The notes beneath the pieces were generated by a model. That model ran no database searches and was not told the origin of the DNA. It worked only from the letters and a program-made list of their open reading frames with translations. DNA of 62,000 nucleotides from Phoronis australis (Eukaryota; Phoronida; Phoronidae), in assembly GCA_002633005.1 (NCBI GenBank), contig NMRA01000022.1, positions 867,357 through 929,356 of the forward strand, given 5' to 3'. Below are positions 24,691 to 36,494 of the stretch, in pieces. The position numbers and the translations under genes were made by a program. The first letter of the stretch is position 1. Each line of letters starts with the position of its first letter.

Positions 24691-26756
24691 CGTAAGAAAA
24701 TTGCTGGAGGAAATACCAAAAATGGCGAGGCTTCTGATAGCATAGCCAGCACTATACTGAAAATGTGTGACCAGAAACTAGCGATTTCAGCTTTTTAATA
24801 AAATATTGTCGTCTAGCTGCTTTCCATCCAGCTGGAAGACTGGGACTATAATCCCCGTTAACAAGAAAGATTCAACTTCTGAGCTTTCTAATTGCATGCC
24901 TATTACTTTACTTTGTACTCTATCTAAATTGTTTGAAAAATTGTTTTCTCGCCTGTATACTGTCATATGCATGAAAATAATCTATTATATCCATTACAGT
25001 TCGGTTTTCTGCTTGGAAAAAACATTGTTTCTTAATTAATTGAAATTACCCACAATATTTACTCTGAATTTCTGAAAGGCAATGACGTCAGGTCCGTCGT
25101 TTTGGATTTCAGTTGCTTCAGCATTTGACGTTGTACCCCATGACTTACTATCGATTAAATTAAAATCTTATGGAAGTACCGTCTCTTTACTTAGCTTGTT
25201 CAGATCTAATATCTATTCTGTCTCTCCTTTAGGATCAGAGTAGACAGTGTGTTTTCTAGTGAAACCCCTCGGGGTTTTATAAACGCCGGGGTGCCACAAG
25301 GTAGTGTTCTGGGCCCACTATTATTCCTCATTTTCCTTAATGATATACCGGACTCACTTCTCTCTAAATGTTATTTGTAAGCAGACGATGCTTGTATCTT
25401 CTATTCATTCCCCCAAATGAAGCCTGAAGAATCTTCCCGCCTAAAAACTGATCTAAATTTACGCCACGAATGGTCCGTGATTTGGAGTATAAATTTCAAA
25501 CCAGAAAAAATATATTGACGTAACATTGTCCTCTCGTCATACAAAGTTAAATGTATCGATATTACCACGTTTATCCCTTGATAATAATTTAACCCCTCAA
25601 AAAAGTTCTCATCGTCATCTTGGTGTAATTTTTGACAATAAACTGACATTCAACCTACATGGTGTTGAACTCTTCAAAAAATTCAAGAACTCCTATATCC
25701 TTTCATGGCGCTATCAAGGATAATGACGATTCATCACCTAGAAATTTTGTATAATGCTTTGCGCAGATATCATATACAACAACTGCAATTACTCTGGTCT
25801 CATTTGTCCAGATAGGCTCCAGTATCAGGCAGCACTGTATGTTTTTGGCTCGATAAAGGGTCCCAGTCTCGTCTTACTTAAAAGGATGCCACTCTCAGAC
25901 AGTAGAAAACACCGCATCGTTATTTATACTTTCAAGGTTCTTCACAATTTTAAAAACCATTCCAATTTACTTCTCTTTAACAACTTCAGACGGACATAAT
26001 TTCGCGTAATTTTGAGAACTATGCCTCAGTTTGCAATTACTCATAATTTTTCTAATTCATTTCTTAAATCTCCTCTCATTCAATGCATCCAACATTATTC
26101 CTTGTCACCTAAAAACTGCACTAAGTTTTCAATCGCTTAAACTTGCTTAAAGATATCTGTCGTCTGAGTTCCATACACCCATATCAACTACTTGCGTAAC
26201 AACTATTACCAGAAGTAAATTACGAGCCGGTTTATTCCTTCTCAAAAATTCAGCACAGTTTTCTAGACCTATTGAATGTTTGCGAACGTGGCTCCTTGAA
26301 TAGTGTAAAAAAGTCCTTTTTTCTAAAATGTCCTGTCAATCAAAAAGATCGTGTTCAACTCTTCCACGCCTTTCATTCAAATATTGACGCCACCTCTATT
26401 TACCACACTACCTAATAAATACACTTATTTTTTGCATCTACGTAACTTAGATGGGAGTATTTTTAATAATTTAGTATCTTCCTTCATTTATAATAGCAAA
26501 CTCAAATTTTAAACACCCTTTCCGTGTTTTTATATGTGTTTGTCTGTGTTTTTTGTAACAAGATTGTATCATGTTGTTATACCATAGGAATTGTTTCTTG
26601 TAATTTTGATATCTGTCAATAATCATCTTTTTCATATTTATTCTTAGTACAATTATTAACCTGACTACATATAATGTTATCGATTTGAGGGCAGAAATTG
26701 TATCACTTTTTGTCCAGTTTCTTAAGATGAAATAAGCAACTATCAATTAATTTAAA
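24691..26756 (+). mobile_element. Degenerate non-LTR retrotransposon (LINE) RT remnant
   Basis: Broken frames, read in order, give a LINE-type reverse transcriptase. FPSSWKTGTIIPVNKKDS and LSNCMPITLLCTLSKLFEKL lie at about 24820-24945, then the palm segment with VVLDF...FDVVPHDLL (about 25095-25150), then AGVPQGSVLGPLLFLIF (about 25285-25335). At the catalytic box the sequence reads KCYL-stop-ADDA: the TAA at 25378-25380 replaces the aromatic residue of the F/YADD motif. After that comes SSHRHLGVIFDNKLTF (about 25605-25655) and a C-terminal segment with DRLQYQAALYVFGS (about 25810-25860). Several stops and frameshifts mean it cannot make active enzyme. It is 5'-truncated, with no endonuclease domain seen. 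The motif style fits the CR1/L2/Jockey group; the clade is inference. Confidence 0.8.
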
Positions 26757-26950
26757 CGCCTGTCTCTGTATGTTTGGAGTTCCTCAGTAGATTTTTATGA
26801 AATTTGGCAAATCTAGAGAGACGACACCTTCTCAATTTCAGACGCTAAACGTACTCTGTGTCATCTTATGGCCGTTTTATGTTCCTAAAAACAGCATACC
26901 GTTTGGGTGTACAGTCGTGGGCGCATTTCAACGCTTTGCGTTGCTCATAT
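26757..26950 (+). repeat. Right part of the split 450 bp-unit repeat
   Basis: Resumes the repeat interrupted at 24690: CTGTCTCTGTATGTTTGGAG, then TTTTTATGAAATTTGGCAAA. It ends in GTGGGCGCATTTCAACGCTT and TGCGTTGCTC. The same ending occurs at 30290-30320 (GTGGGCGCATTCCAACGCTC, TGCGTTGCTC), so this is the natural right side of the family. Confidence 0.6.
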
Positions 26951-27902
26951 TTATACATGTACATGTATATACGAAATTTGCTGAACACAAAACAATGTTC
27001 AACGAATTGTAATTTTCAATCATTATGGTAAATATTATCTCGATCTTTGACGGTCGTTCGCAGCGCAGTAATGATATATACTGGCAAGAGACGTAAGAAA
27101 ACTATTGATTAAAGTGACAAGTAAATTTCGAGACTATTTTTAAGCGGTGGATGTCACTGAGTTTTTGACGATTACTCTCGAAATGCCTGACTGTGTTGAA
27201 TGAACAGCTGGTCACGGGTATGCGTCGTAGACTGGTCCTGTTTCCTATGTGTGTACAGCGTTGTTGCATCTGAGTGGGTCAAGACCCTCAATTCATATCC
27301 TTGTAACCCTGTATCATTTTTATTTTTGCTTGAGGATGAGATCAGAACAGATCCAAACAGAGCTGTCACTTGGCCGTCTGTTATGTAGTTGCGACCGTCA
27401 AAGATACAGAGAGCTTGAGAGAATTTCGCTGAAATTTATTTCTTTACTGCGCGTTGAACGCACTGTTATTTTTAAGCTCCGATTTCACACCTGTTTTGAC
27501 CAAAGAACTATTTAAGACCAATTTCAAAACGATAAATGGGCTAAATTCGGAATTACTTTTTGACAGGAAGCTCGGGTTTAATGCCGTTAATTAACAGAAG
27601 TTGGCTGACTTGCCTATATGTGTTACAGTATCAACCCTGTCAACAGTCACTATTTTTGTGATCTCTCCTAACACCCGGCCTAAGAAACGATGGCAACAAG
27701 AATGAGAGACATCCGCAAGACATTTAGTTAGTCTATCCTAGTATTAAAAATGAGCCCTGTTTTGACGATTTTATTAATCACTGGTTCTGTTGCCCGTTAG
27801 TGCAAAATATGCATCTCTCGTGAGAAATTAAAACAACGTTGTTCAACGTGGGTGGCATTTTCCCTTAGCCCCAAAGCGTTAGTAACGCTTGTTTAATTTT
27901 GA

Positions 27903-27975
27903 AAGTTTGAGAGAAGTTCTTAACTAGATCCAAAAGTTTGAGAGGATTTGTTAACTAGATCCAAAAATTTGAGGA
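27903..27975 (+). repeat. 31 bp direct repeat, 2.3 copies
   Basis: AAGTTTGAGAGAAGTTCTTA plus ACTAGATCCAA (27903-27933) is followed directly by a second copy with a few changes (27934-27964) and the start of a third (AAATTTGAGGA). It lies in intron 2 and has no coding role that I can see. Confidence 0.8.
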
Positions 27976-28537
27976 CTCACGAGGGTTTTGGAGTATTGTT
28001 TTGTGTCAACCATTCAAGTTATCTAGTTTTACATAGCTGGTATCTGATATACTGGACTTAAACACGCTGCATTACAGTATACATTAGCGCAACCATCAAA
28101 ACATACGTTAGAGTATCATACTCAGTTTCATGACTACAGACGACATTTGGAGTAGCGGTTCAGTTCCAGTACCGAAAGGACATATATCGTGATATCCTTC
28201 GAAGCTCCCTGCTCGAGGGTTCTCCAACAACTACTTGGGATTGGTAGGAATGTGCGCTGTGCTTCTTTTTGCCATCGGAGAGATGGGTAAAGGAAAAAAA
28301 CAGCGACCAGGTTGGGCCTCGGCGAAAGTGGCATTGTTTCTGGTGGTAGATTTCAGTGTTTGGTTTGTCTCGGTTACCCATTTTAACAGTCGCTCGGGTA
28401 TTGCGCTGGTCTAGTTTTGCCCATTACGAGGACGGAACATCGATGATCGAAGCAGCCGTAGTAATATTCAAGCACTTAGCTGGTGAATTCGTTTTGGATT
28501 TGCGAACAATAATCTCGATATCTTTGGTTGATTTCAG

Positions 28538-28673
28538 ATTGATCCCACGTTTCATCCACAATGGCACACTCAGATTTACGGTACGAAGAAATGGAAATTA
28601 GAGCCTCCCTCCGAGTGCTACTTTGAGTGTCCGAACGCTTACATTGACGTCACCATGAAACCAGGCGACACAC
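28538..28673 (+). CDS. JmjC/cupin-8-like membrane oxygenase, exon 3
   Basis: A 136 bp exon between GATTTCAG and GTATGT encodes residues 283-327 plus one base. It opens IDPTFHPQWHTQIYGTKKWK. D284 is the second iron ligand, forming H282-x-D284 with the last residue of exon 2. K299 sits where the 2-oxoglutarate-binding lysine lies in FIH-type enzymes, allowing two extra residues between the aspartate and the conserved Q-I/V. The exon continues LEPPSECYFECPNAY, with a closely spaced cysteine pair, and ends MKPGDT before a C that is completed in exon 4. Phase 0 in and 1 out agrees with both neighbours. Confidence 0.85.
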
Positions 28674-28844
28674 GTATGTATCCCATATACCATGTAAGCT
28701 GACACTAGAGTACGCGGGGTCCGGAACGGCCGAGAAAAGAAAGACTCAGTGAAACACGAATAAAAGAGAAAAAAGAAATTAGTGACAATTTGTCAACTAC
28801 CAGTGCTGAATTTACCTTATTGAGGCCCTGACCAGTACATTTTT

Positions 28845-30325
28845 ATGCGCCCACATATTTATATGCGGACGCATTATGCCGTCATCTCCGTCCGTCCGTC
28901 CGTCCGTCCATCCAGGCGGCGTCCGGCTTCCGCTGCTCTATCTCCAAAACCCTTTGACATAGGTTCATGAAATTTGGCACATATGTTCCATTCATGAATG
29001 GGACGGCATGTGCGAACTTTCGGACGGATCCGACTACCCAATTTTAGTTTTTTACGCTTACCTTTGTATATTCAAAAGTCCTGAACGGATTTTCATGAAA
29101 TTTGGTATGTAGGCACCTATTAGTGAGATGACGCTATCCTCCCGTTTTCAGATGGATTCGACATAGTTTGCGCCACCTAGTGGCCATTTTTAGTGTTTTC
29201 GAGTCTGTTTTTGTGCGTCCACCCCTCTATCAACCAAACCGCTCAAAGGATGATTGTGAAAATTGGCATGTATATGCTTACTATGTAGAGGACGGTTGAC
29301 GATGATTTTCCGACGATTTCGACTACTGTGGCGCCTCCTAGTGGCAGTTTTTTTTTTTTTGCGCCTATGGCTGTATCTCCTAAACCGTTCGCAGGATCTT
29401 TACGAAATTTAATAAGTGTATTTATATGATGTTAACAACAGACGATGACGACTTTTGGACGGATCCGCCTACCAGTGTGCCCCCTAGTGGCAATTTTATT
29501 TTTTTACGTTTACCTCTGTATCTTCACAAGTCCTTAACGGATTTTCATGAAATTTGGTATGTAGGCACCTATTAGTGCGATGACGCTATCCTCCCGTTTT
29601 CGGATGGATTCGACCTAGTTTGCGACACCCAGTGGCCATTTTTACTGTTTTTGAGTCTGTTTTTTGGCGTCCACCCCTCTATCAACCAAACCGCTCTAAG
29701 TATGATTGTGAAAATTGGCATGTATGTTCTTACTATGAAGAGGACGGTTGACGCTGAATTTCCCATGACTTTGATTTCTGTGGCGCCTCCTAGTGGCATT
29801 TTTTTTTTGCGCCCATGGCTGTATCTCCCAAACGGTTTGCAGGATCTTTACTAAATTTAGCAAGTGTATTTATGTGATGTTGACAACGGACGATGACGAC
29901 TTTAGGATGATTCTGACTACCGGTATGCCTCTAGTGGCAATTTAAGTATTTTACATTGACCTCTGTATTTTCATAGGTCTTCAGGTGTATACTTTGTGTT
30001 ACTTCGTGACTATGAAGGAAAAGTTCCAAGTAGAAATTTGTTTCTGGCATTCTAATGCTGTGCTAATCTCGTATGTTGGTAAATTTCTTTTTAGTTCTAT
30101 GTTTCTGTGGTGCTTTAAGCAACTGATGTATAGTATTATGAACATCACTCACATTTTGCCCCCAGCCTATTGAGGAGACAATGACCATGCCTTTCCATTT
30201 TGCAAAGTACAACATACTACATATATGCCCTCTACTGGCCACTTTATGGTAGCAATAAACAACCTAGAGGGATACCGTATACGGTGCAATTGTGGGCGCA
30301 TTCCAACGCTCTGCGTTGCTCTTGT
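28845..30325 (+). repeat. Repeat element with tandem units of about 450 bp
   Basis: About 2.3 units follow one another. GGATTTTCATGAAATTTGGT occurs at 29087 and again at 29539 (spacing 452), and CTGTATCTCC at 29371 and 29819 (spacing 448). Each unit repeats the pattern of GACGATGACGAC, CCTAGTGGCAATTTT, CCACCCCTCTATCAACCAAA and GATTGTGAAAATTGGCATGT. The left side holds ATGCGCCCACA (28845-28855) and the right side its inverse TGTGGGCGCAT (30291-30301). The repeat probably carries no protein: frames in it are short and include stops. A second, LINE-split copy lies in intron 2. Confidence 0.7.
28887..28913 (+). repeat. TCCG tetranucleotide microsatellite
   Basis: Five uninterrupted TCCG units followed by TCCATCC, near the left end of the 450 bp-unit repeat. 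It may be an internal part of that repeat family. Confidence 0.85.
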
Positions 30326-32364
30326 TATTGGAATGAGGGCTCTACTTTTTAAAAAAGAAATTGCAATATCTTCTAGGCTCACTTGAACGTGTGCATTTAA
30401 TTCCAAAAAGTCAAATTTGTTTTAAACATGTTTTCCAGAGCAAATTAATTTATAACTTGAAATTCACGAAGACTTGTTTTAGAGAATTTACAACTGTATT
30501 TCTCCAGGGACCCCTCTGTAGCAAACTATAATACAGTGATCTGTCGCAATCTCTGTTTTTGAAATTGTATGATATCATTTGATGTGAGTCTCAGTTCTTA
30601 GAAGCTGCCGCTGATGACATCGATGGTTTCTCTTTTCTCGTGGTTTTCATATTTATATCATTTTTATAGGCCATTACCAGTAAGGGCTGGAATGACGAAA
30701 TCAATCAGTTGTTCCTCTGGTCATGTTTTTTTTTGTGAACCGATGACGTAAGGAGGGTGACCAGGTGATATGATCAACAGTCACTCTCAACTGTCTGAGG
30801 TTGTTCGTATGAAATTTCCTGTGTGGATGACGACTGACAGCAGTATGAACAGTGCAAATGTAGAAAGGAATAAAATTTAAATGAGACACAAGGAATCGTA
30901 AACAAAGATTTATGCGATTTTGGAGTGCACAAACCGAGACAGCCTACCACTGGAATGAACGAGATTCTGAAATTTCTCGACCCCAAGCCCTACATGGGAT
31001 GCTCCGTCTCCCGTGCTCTCTCGTCAAGGATACGTATCTGCACTCATCCTTCAGTAATTGCATAAAAATGCCATACTTTAAATTACAGAGTTTAAAAAAG
31101 TCTTGCAACTTAACGTTCCCAGCAATGGACTCAAAATAAGCGTTGAGTTGCTGGCGTCACAGTATGATGTTCATCACGTCAAGCTTATGAGTTCGTCTGG
31201 TAACCCTCAAGGGTTTTGATTTACATGTTTGAATCTTCGAAAATCAGAAATTGATCATGCTTGGTGAACTTTGATACAAGTTGGATTTTTTTCGGTGAAT
31301 TTTGATGTAGTATGATGCACGCCCCCGGCATAGTCACAACAAACTCGGGTACCCATTTTCAACCAGAGATTTTGAAACAGCTTCTAAGGCAGTGTAACTG
31401 GGCCCCGAAACAGTACCTCTTCAACATCTACCCCTTCAAAGCCTGACGCTTAACTAAAATAAGATTCTATCCTCCTGACATTTTGAACTCATGTGTCGTT
31501 TACTTTTCCTCACAAAAACTGACAAGATTGTGGCACTTGTATGAGAGGAAATGTACCTTCGTAGAAATGCCACAGCTAATTGCTAGTCACAGTTTTATGA
31601 ACAGGCCTTGTGGGAGTGAAAGCGGATGTCAAAATAGCGTTCAGCAGCGAAAAATTCATTCCCATTTATTACTTTCTGTTTCAGTGAACACCCGTATCGA
31701 TTTTATGAAAGCGATTCAATCTACGAACGTGTCATGTTTAAACAACTTCTTGCAGAAATTACAATAATTGATTTACTGTGAGAACAGAGTTTTGTAGCTC
31801 ATTTCTGAGATTACTTCAACAAAATGGTTCTTGTGGTTAAAAAAGAATGCAGGTGCCCTGATTCCGTTTGCGGTACATCAGGCGTGCCTAGGCCGCAAGG
31901 CTGGGCCCATTACATTAATCAGTCTGTGGTGAGGTTAGCAGCTAGACTTTCTGAACCTGGGGACCATTTATGAAATAAATCTCTGGTCTCGTGATTGGTG
32001 AGTGACAATGTTAACTGTTTTTGACCAATTTCAAGAGAAATTATTTGAAGCTAAAAACTACACAGTCAGATGTGAATAATGAATAATCTATTTTTTGAGA
32101 ATTTTGCTTGTGTTTTGACAGATTCTTACATTTTTGTCTCTTTACAGTTATATGTTTAGAAATCACTGTGAAAACAATTTGTGATCTGCCACGGCTAGTC
32201 CAGGATCTGTTTGAGTTAGTCTCGGTTCATCTGGAACACCTTGGCTATTTTCTTTTAGCCTCACATTTCGCCTCGGATGTGAAAATTATCTTCGAATATG
32301 TGGACTTAAGTCATACAACTTTTAAGTTGGAGAAAGGTTGGCCGTATGACTGAACTTCGCATAT

Positions 32365-32490
32365 GCAGGGACGGATCCATGATTTTGAGTTGGGGGGGGA
32401 GCAGGGCAGAGTATTAGCCAGAATTTTGCCCGTCAGACATTCGCATCCTCGAACTGCCAAATGNAAGGCCCCCCTCTAAATCCTCCACTG
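32365..32490. mobile_element. Short inverted-repeat element with 5 bp direct repeats
   Basis: Starts CAGGGACGGATCCATGATTT and ends CCCCTCTAAATCCTCCACTG, imperfect inverted repeats of each other. The direct repeat ATATG lies immediately on both sides (32360-32364 and 32491-32495). It is 126 bp long, with one N at 32464, and seems to be a deletion derivative of the larger family seen at 10231, which shares the CGAACTGCCAAATG-type interior. Confidence 0.55.
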
Positions 32491-35153
32491 ATATGCGCAT
32501 ATAATGTTCATCTCTGAGGGAAATTTGAGTCTACGAAAATACTCTAGACGTTATTATTGCCGTGAGAAACCACGCGAACTATTCGAAATCGTTTGTACAT
32601 TGTACATGTAGGCAATTTACAATGCTGTCAATGCGAGGAGCATAAAATCATAGACAAGTTGGTTGGAAGTGGTTGGGAATAAAACCATGGCAACCGTCCA
32701 ATGACAATCGCTAAGTCATGGCACGGTTACTGGATTTTTGGCGATTCTTTCTGCTACTGTATACATTGTGACGGGAACTTAACGTCAACGCACCTGTTCG
32801 TAGGGCCTAAATCTTTCACTTGTTATAGTAAAACTAACACTCAGAAACCAAATGTCACTTTTCGTAAAATAGTGTACCATGATTTAACACCCAAAAATAT
32901 CTTGTATTGCAACGTCCAGGCATGTAGTTTGATATGTTGTCGAAAGAGGTCGTCCTAACACTAGAACTGAAAAGATATCAGGGGCCAGACTATTCGCAAC
33001 AGTCAGCCAGGGCCACAGGTCGGTGCGTATAAGGAATGACCAATGTAATTGTCAGGTTTGTTGACTAATTTTGCCGAGAAATCGTTGATTGTATGGGACC
33101 GCACCTCAAGAGCCTCGCTTGATGAACAATAATAACAAAATGAAAATGAAGAAATGAAATTAATATTTGATTTGATAACTTCAACTCTCGATCAAAACTC
33201 AGTCAAGCAGGCATCCGGAAATCATTATCAGTGCAAACTCTCGCGATTTTTCTCGGGGTCGCAAGCTCTAATAATACCTTCTGACACAGCGCTACCTATA
33301 CTGTGGAAACATGATGAACGACGTGTGTGAGCATCAGTGTCCATGCCTCGGTCGGAAGTATACCGATCAAATCCCTTGCACACACCTTTATGTACTGTAC
33401 TTGGGGTTCTCTTGATTTTATTTACTTGAATCCCTGTCCGGCTTTTTTAATAAATTGCAACTATTCAAGACAATGGTGGTCGCCATGCTACGTAACAGTA
33501 AACTGAAAGGGGTTTTCCAGATTTCAACCAATGGAAATGACTGAATGTTATGACGTCGGTTTCATTGCTTTAACCAATGACAAACCATGTTCAACAACAT
33601 TTCACAGTGCTACCTTTCGTAGCACTGTTAAAGTTCTTCTTGCAAACTGCCCATGTGGTTCCAGTATCCGAAAATACTTACTACATAAATTCTTATTTTC
33701 GACACCCTTTCTTTATATTCTTTTCGCCTTTCTTGCCAAAAGCGATTTTTAACAGTATTTGACCCTTCTCTGAGCGTATGATTACCGGTTGTCATCGGTT
33801 ATTTCCGTACCCACATTTCCGGCTCATCAGTTCAGGAACTTGTCCTGAACGCCGCCATTTTTTCCTTGTAACTGAATGTGCTATGGCTTGCTCGAAAAGT
33901 CTTCATTATTTTGTTTTATTAGTAATATATCGTGATTCGTTTGCATATGTAGTGTATTTATAGTTTGTAGTTAGTGGTCGTTGATTTTGTTTGGAATGTT
34001 ACGCGTACTTAGTATGTTAAAATAGCATTCAGTTGGTGTTTAGTTCCCTACGTAGGCGAGTCGAACCTAGGAACCAATATGGGTCGAACCAATTTTTTCC
34101 GGTTTTATTTTTTTCCTCTCTTCGAAAAAGTACTTTGCTATCATCGGAAAGGTAGTACATTCTACTCAGTAAAAATCGAAAAAGTATCAAAATCGGGGCA
34201 AGCACTGTAAAGTTATTGCAAGTTTTGTGGCGAAATTTGGGTCACTTTGTTTGGATCGCGTCGGCCATATTGGAGGACAGCGGGATGAGTTACGAGTTTA
34301 AAACTTTGTGTAAATTGTTTTCGCCAACAAATTACGGTGAAATTTAGTTAGACATATCTTTACTTACTATTCTGCACGATTTAGCAGTGTTCACCAAATT
34401 TCAGCCTCGCAGTTGTTACTCATTAAGTGATAAATGTGCTCACAATTCCCGTTGGACTTCGTCTCATTTCTGGCGGCACCTACAATGTCGACTTTTGCTG
34501 AACTGAAAGGCATGTTCAATCGGCTACTTTGTAATTTGTGAAGATTTAACGTTGATACATTTTGACAAACGTTGCTACAAAAAAGAAACTTTGTTCAATT
34601 TTCGTGTTTTTTGTGTTTGTGGCCAGCGACCAGTTAGGCCTAAGGGTAGTCTTGGCGCAAAGCTGTATAGGCCTACTAACAAGCTGTATTTTGACTATAG
34701 TCTTCACTGGTAGCTGGTGACTGAGGCTAACTAAGGTCTGCCGCGGCAGTGTGACACAGGACTAACCAGCCCGTAATTTCATGCAAGTGTCTGAAACTAC
34801 CCTTGAATATATGCAGCATTTATCATTTGACCATTTTACTTCGACAAAACAGCTTGCAACCGCATGCATTTACCGTTCGCCAGTGTCTGGTCTCGATCCG
34901 CACCGGGTCCGATAGGCTGCGGTCCCGAGTCTGGCAAAATAATTTCTGTCAAAATTTATTCGCCACATTTCTTCAGCAAATTCCATAAAATTGTCCGTAG
35001 TTTGATTTTATCAAAATTAAGGCGCGCTGTCGATTTTTTTATCCCCGTTTGCTGGCTGGTAACAGTACAGGCACTGCTCCAGTCGCACTGACGGCGTTTT
35101 CTCGGCCTGGGTTCCTGAATGAATTGTACTTCCGGGTTCGCGGCAAGTTCAAA

Positions 35154-35180
35154 ATGGCGGTGTTTCTTCGGGTGCGAATC
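35154..35180 (+). other. Possible start exon (ATGGCGG with donor)
   Basis: TTCAAAATGGCGGTG resembles a YY1-type ATGGCGG start region. Nine codons (MAVFLRVRI) run directly into GTGAGT. It lies in the plus orientation inside intron 3 of the oxygenase gene. There is no downstream exon that I can tie to it, so this is only a candidate for an internal promoter or nested gene start. Confidence 0.15.
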
Positions 35181-36408
35181 GTGAGTGGCGCGTTCATTTG
35201 AACAGTTTTCGAGTACGGATCGTGTATTAGTTATGGGGTAGGTACTTCTTGGATCCTTATAACATCTTCTAACCATGTAATAAGGGTTAACAACGCGTGA
35301 GAGAAGGACTTTAAAGAATGTAGCTCTAAAAATAGAATACATATAGGTCACGTGCGACAGTTAGCATTCCAGGGATAGACACAACCCTAGACCTACCGGC
35401 GCTAACTGCTTGACTTGGACAAGATGAGTGTGTACTTGAACTACATGTATAAACCTGAGTGTTTTTAGACGAAAGTTTTCGTTCGAAGATTAGAAAAGCG
35501 TAAACAGTGGTATCAACTCGACCTACTTTACTCGGGCAGTCCCACGGGCAATTGTGACCTACTTTTCATTTGGCGGATTTTAGCAGACGACAGAATAAAA
35601 TATCGGTGAATCTTCACTGATTTTGTTCGAAAGATACTAAAATCTATGACATCGTACAGACAATTTGACCTTAAGGTACATACCCAGCTTTACATGAACA
35701 TATCGCATCAGTGGCCTTGTCATTTGTCAGGTGAAGGTGAACCCCGTATGGGGTTCTTCGGATTTTCGCTAGCTCCGACATACTTTTCCCCGAACACTTA
35801 TTTTTTATCGTCACCTTTGCAAATTCCCACAAAATAAGCGTAGGAATCTTTGCTGAAAGGCATCGCCTGTTGTCTTTGTCGAAGCATTTTCGGATAGTGC
35901 AAAAAACACTCAATCGATTCCACCAGGAACGTCGTTTAGCCACAGTGTATTTGCCTCTGTTTGTTTGTCGGGTGTCACTTGACTGTTCGACAGGTCAATA
36001 TTGGTATTCCATGTACGTTCTGTGGTACTGAGGAAGATCGTTTGCCATTGCAGGTTCAGTTAAACATTTGATTTGCAATTCAAGTGTGCTATGTATCTTC
36101 ACTTTCGATATGCGGACTACCAACTCTGTTTGAAGGTTGGTCTACCTACAGTAGCAAAAACAAGCTTCATGTTGCGTTTTGCGTTAAGTACAAGAGGTGG
36201 GAATTGAATAAATATCTAGGACAATACCTTGAGAGTATGTTGCTATATACAAGGTGTGGGCCCCTCTATAAGTCAGAATGTCCGGCCGCCTCTACAGTTT
36301 CTCATGATTAGGGCACGGACCAAAGAGAAACCCTGCAAGTGAGACACTATCCAAAAATCTGTGTGTATCCCAGCACTTTGTTAAAAATCACTAATACTTT
36401 ACTTTCAG

Positions 36409-36494
36409 TTGTCTTTCACAACGGCATGTGGTATCACCAAACCATCAACGTGGGGGATGATCTGAGTATCGGCGTCGCCGCGGAGTACGACTAA
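36409..36494 (+). CDS. JmjC/cupin-8-like membrane oxygenase, exon 4 and stop
   Basis: An 86 bp terminal coding exon after ACTTTCAG. Its first two bases complete a leucine codon (L328), then it gives VFHNGMWYHQTINVGDDLSI and GVAAEYD, ending at TAA 36492-36494. H337, in WYHQT, is the distal iron ligand that completes the H282, D284, H337 triad. The Y-H-x-T and the ending AEYD are typical of this family, so the 355-residue product is full length at its C-terminus. The last 13 codons plus stop are the first unit of a tandem triplication. Confidence 0.85.

Larger units (their letters stand above)
24153..28537 (+). other. Intron 2 of the oxygenase gene (4385 bp)
   Basis: Begins GTGAGT and ends GGTTGATTTCAG. 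It is filled with transposable sequence: a MITE at 24296-24538, one copy of a repeat split by a LINE (24539-26950), and a 31 bp direct repeat at 27903-27975. A plus-strand frame at about 28190-28410 gives a hydrophobic stretch (MCAVLLFAIGEMGKG) without a recognised match. Confidence 0.7.
28674..36408 (+). other. Intron 3 of the oxygenase gene (7735 bp)
   Basis: Begins GTATGT and ends ACTTTCAG. It contains the tandem-unit repeat at 28845-30325, a 126 bp inverted-repeat element at 32365-32490 and otherwise unassigned AT-rich DNA. About 30340-32360 and 32500-36400 show no recognised gene. An ATGGCG-starting mini-exon candidate at 35154 is reported separately. Confidence 0.7.

Noticed and set aside
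24806-25999. Functional reverse transcriptase gene
   Set aside because: The coding sequence is broken by several stops and frameshifts, including a stop at the catalytic box.
28190-28410. Hydrophobic plus-strand frame as a missing oxygenase exon
   Set aside because: It does not fit the domain pattern; the exon at 24020-24152 supplies exactly the expected residues and phase.
34956-35351. Minus-strand frame of 131 codons in oxygenase intron 3
   Set aside because: No domain recognised and no neighbouring exon; kept only as part of the intron description.
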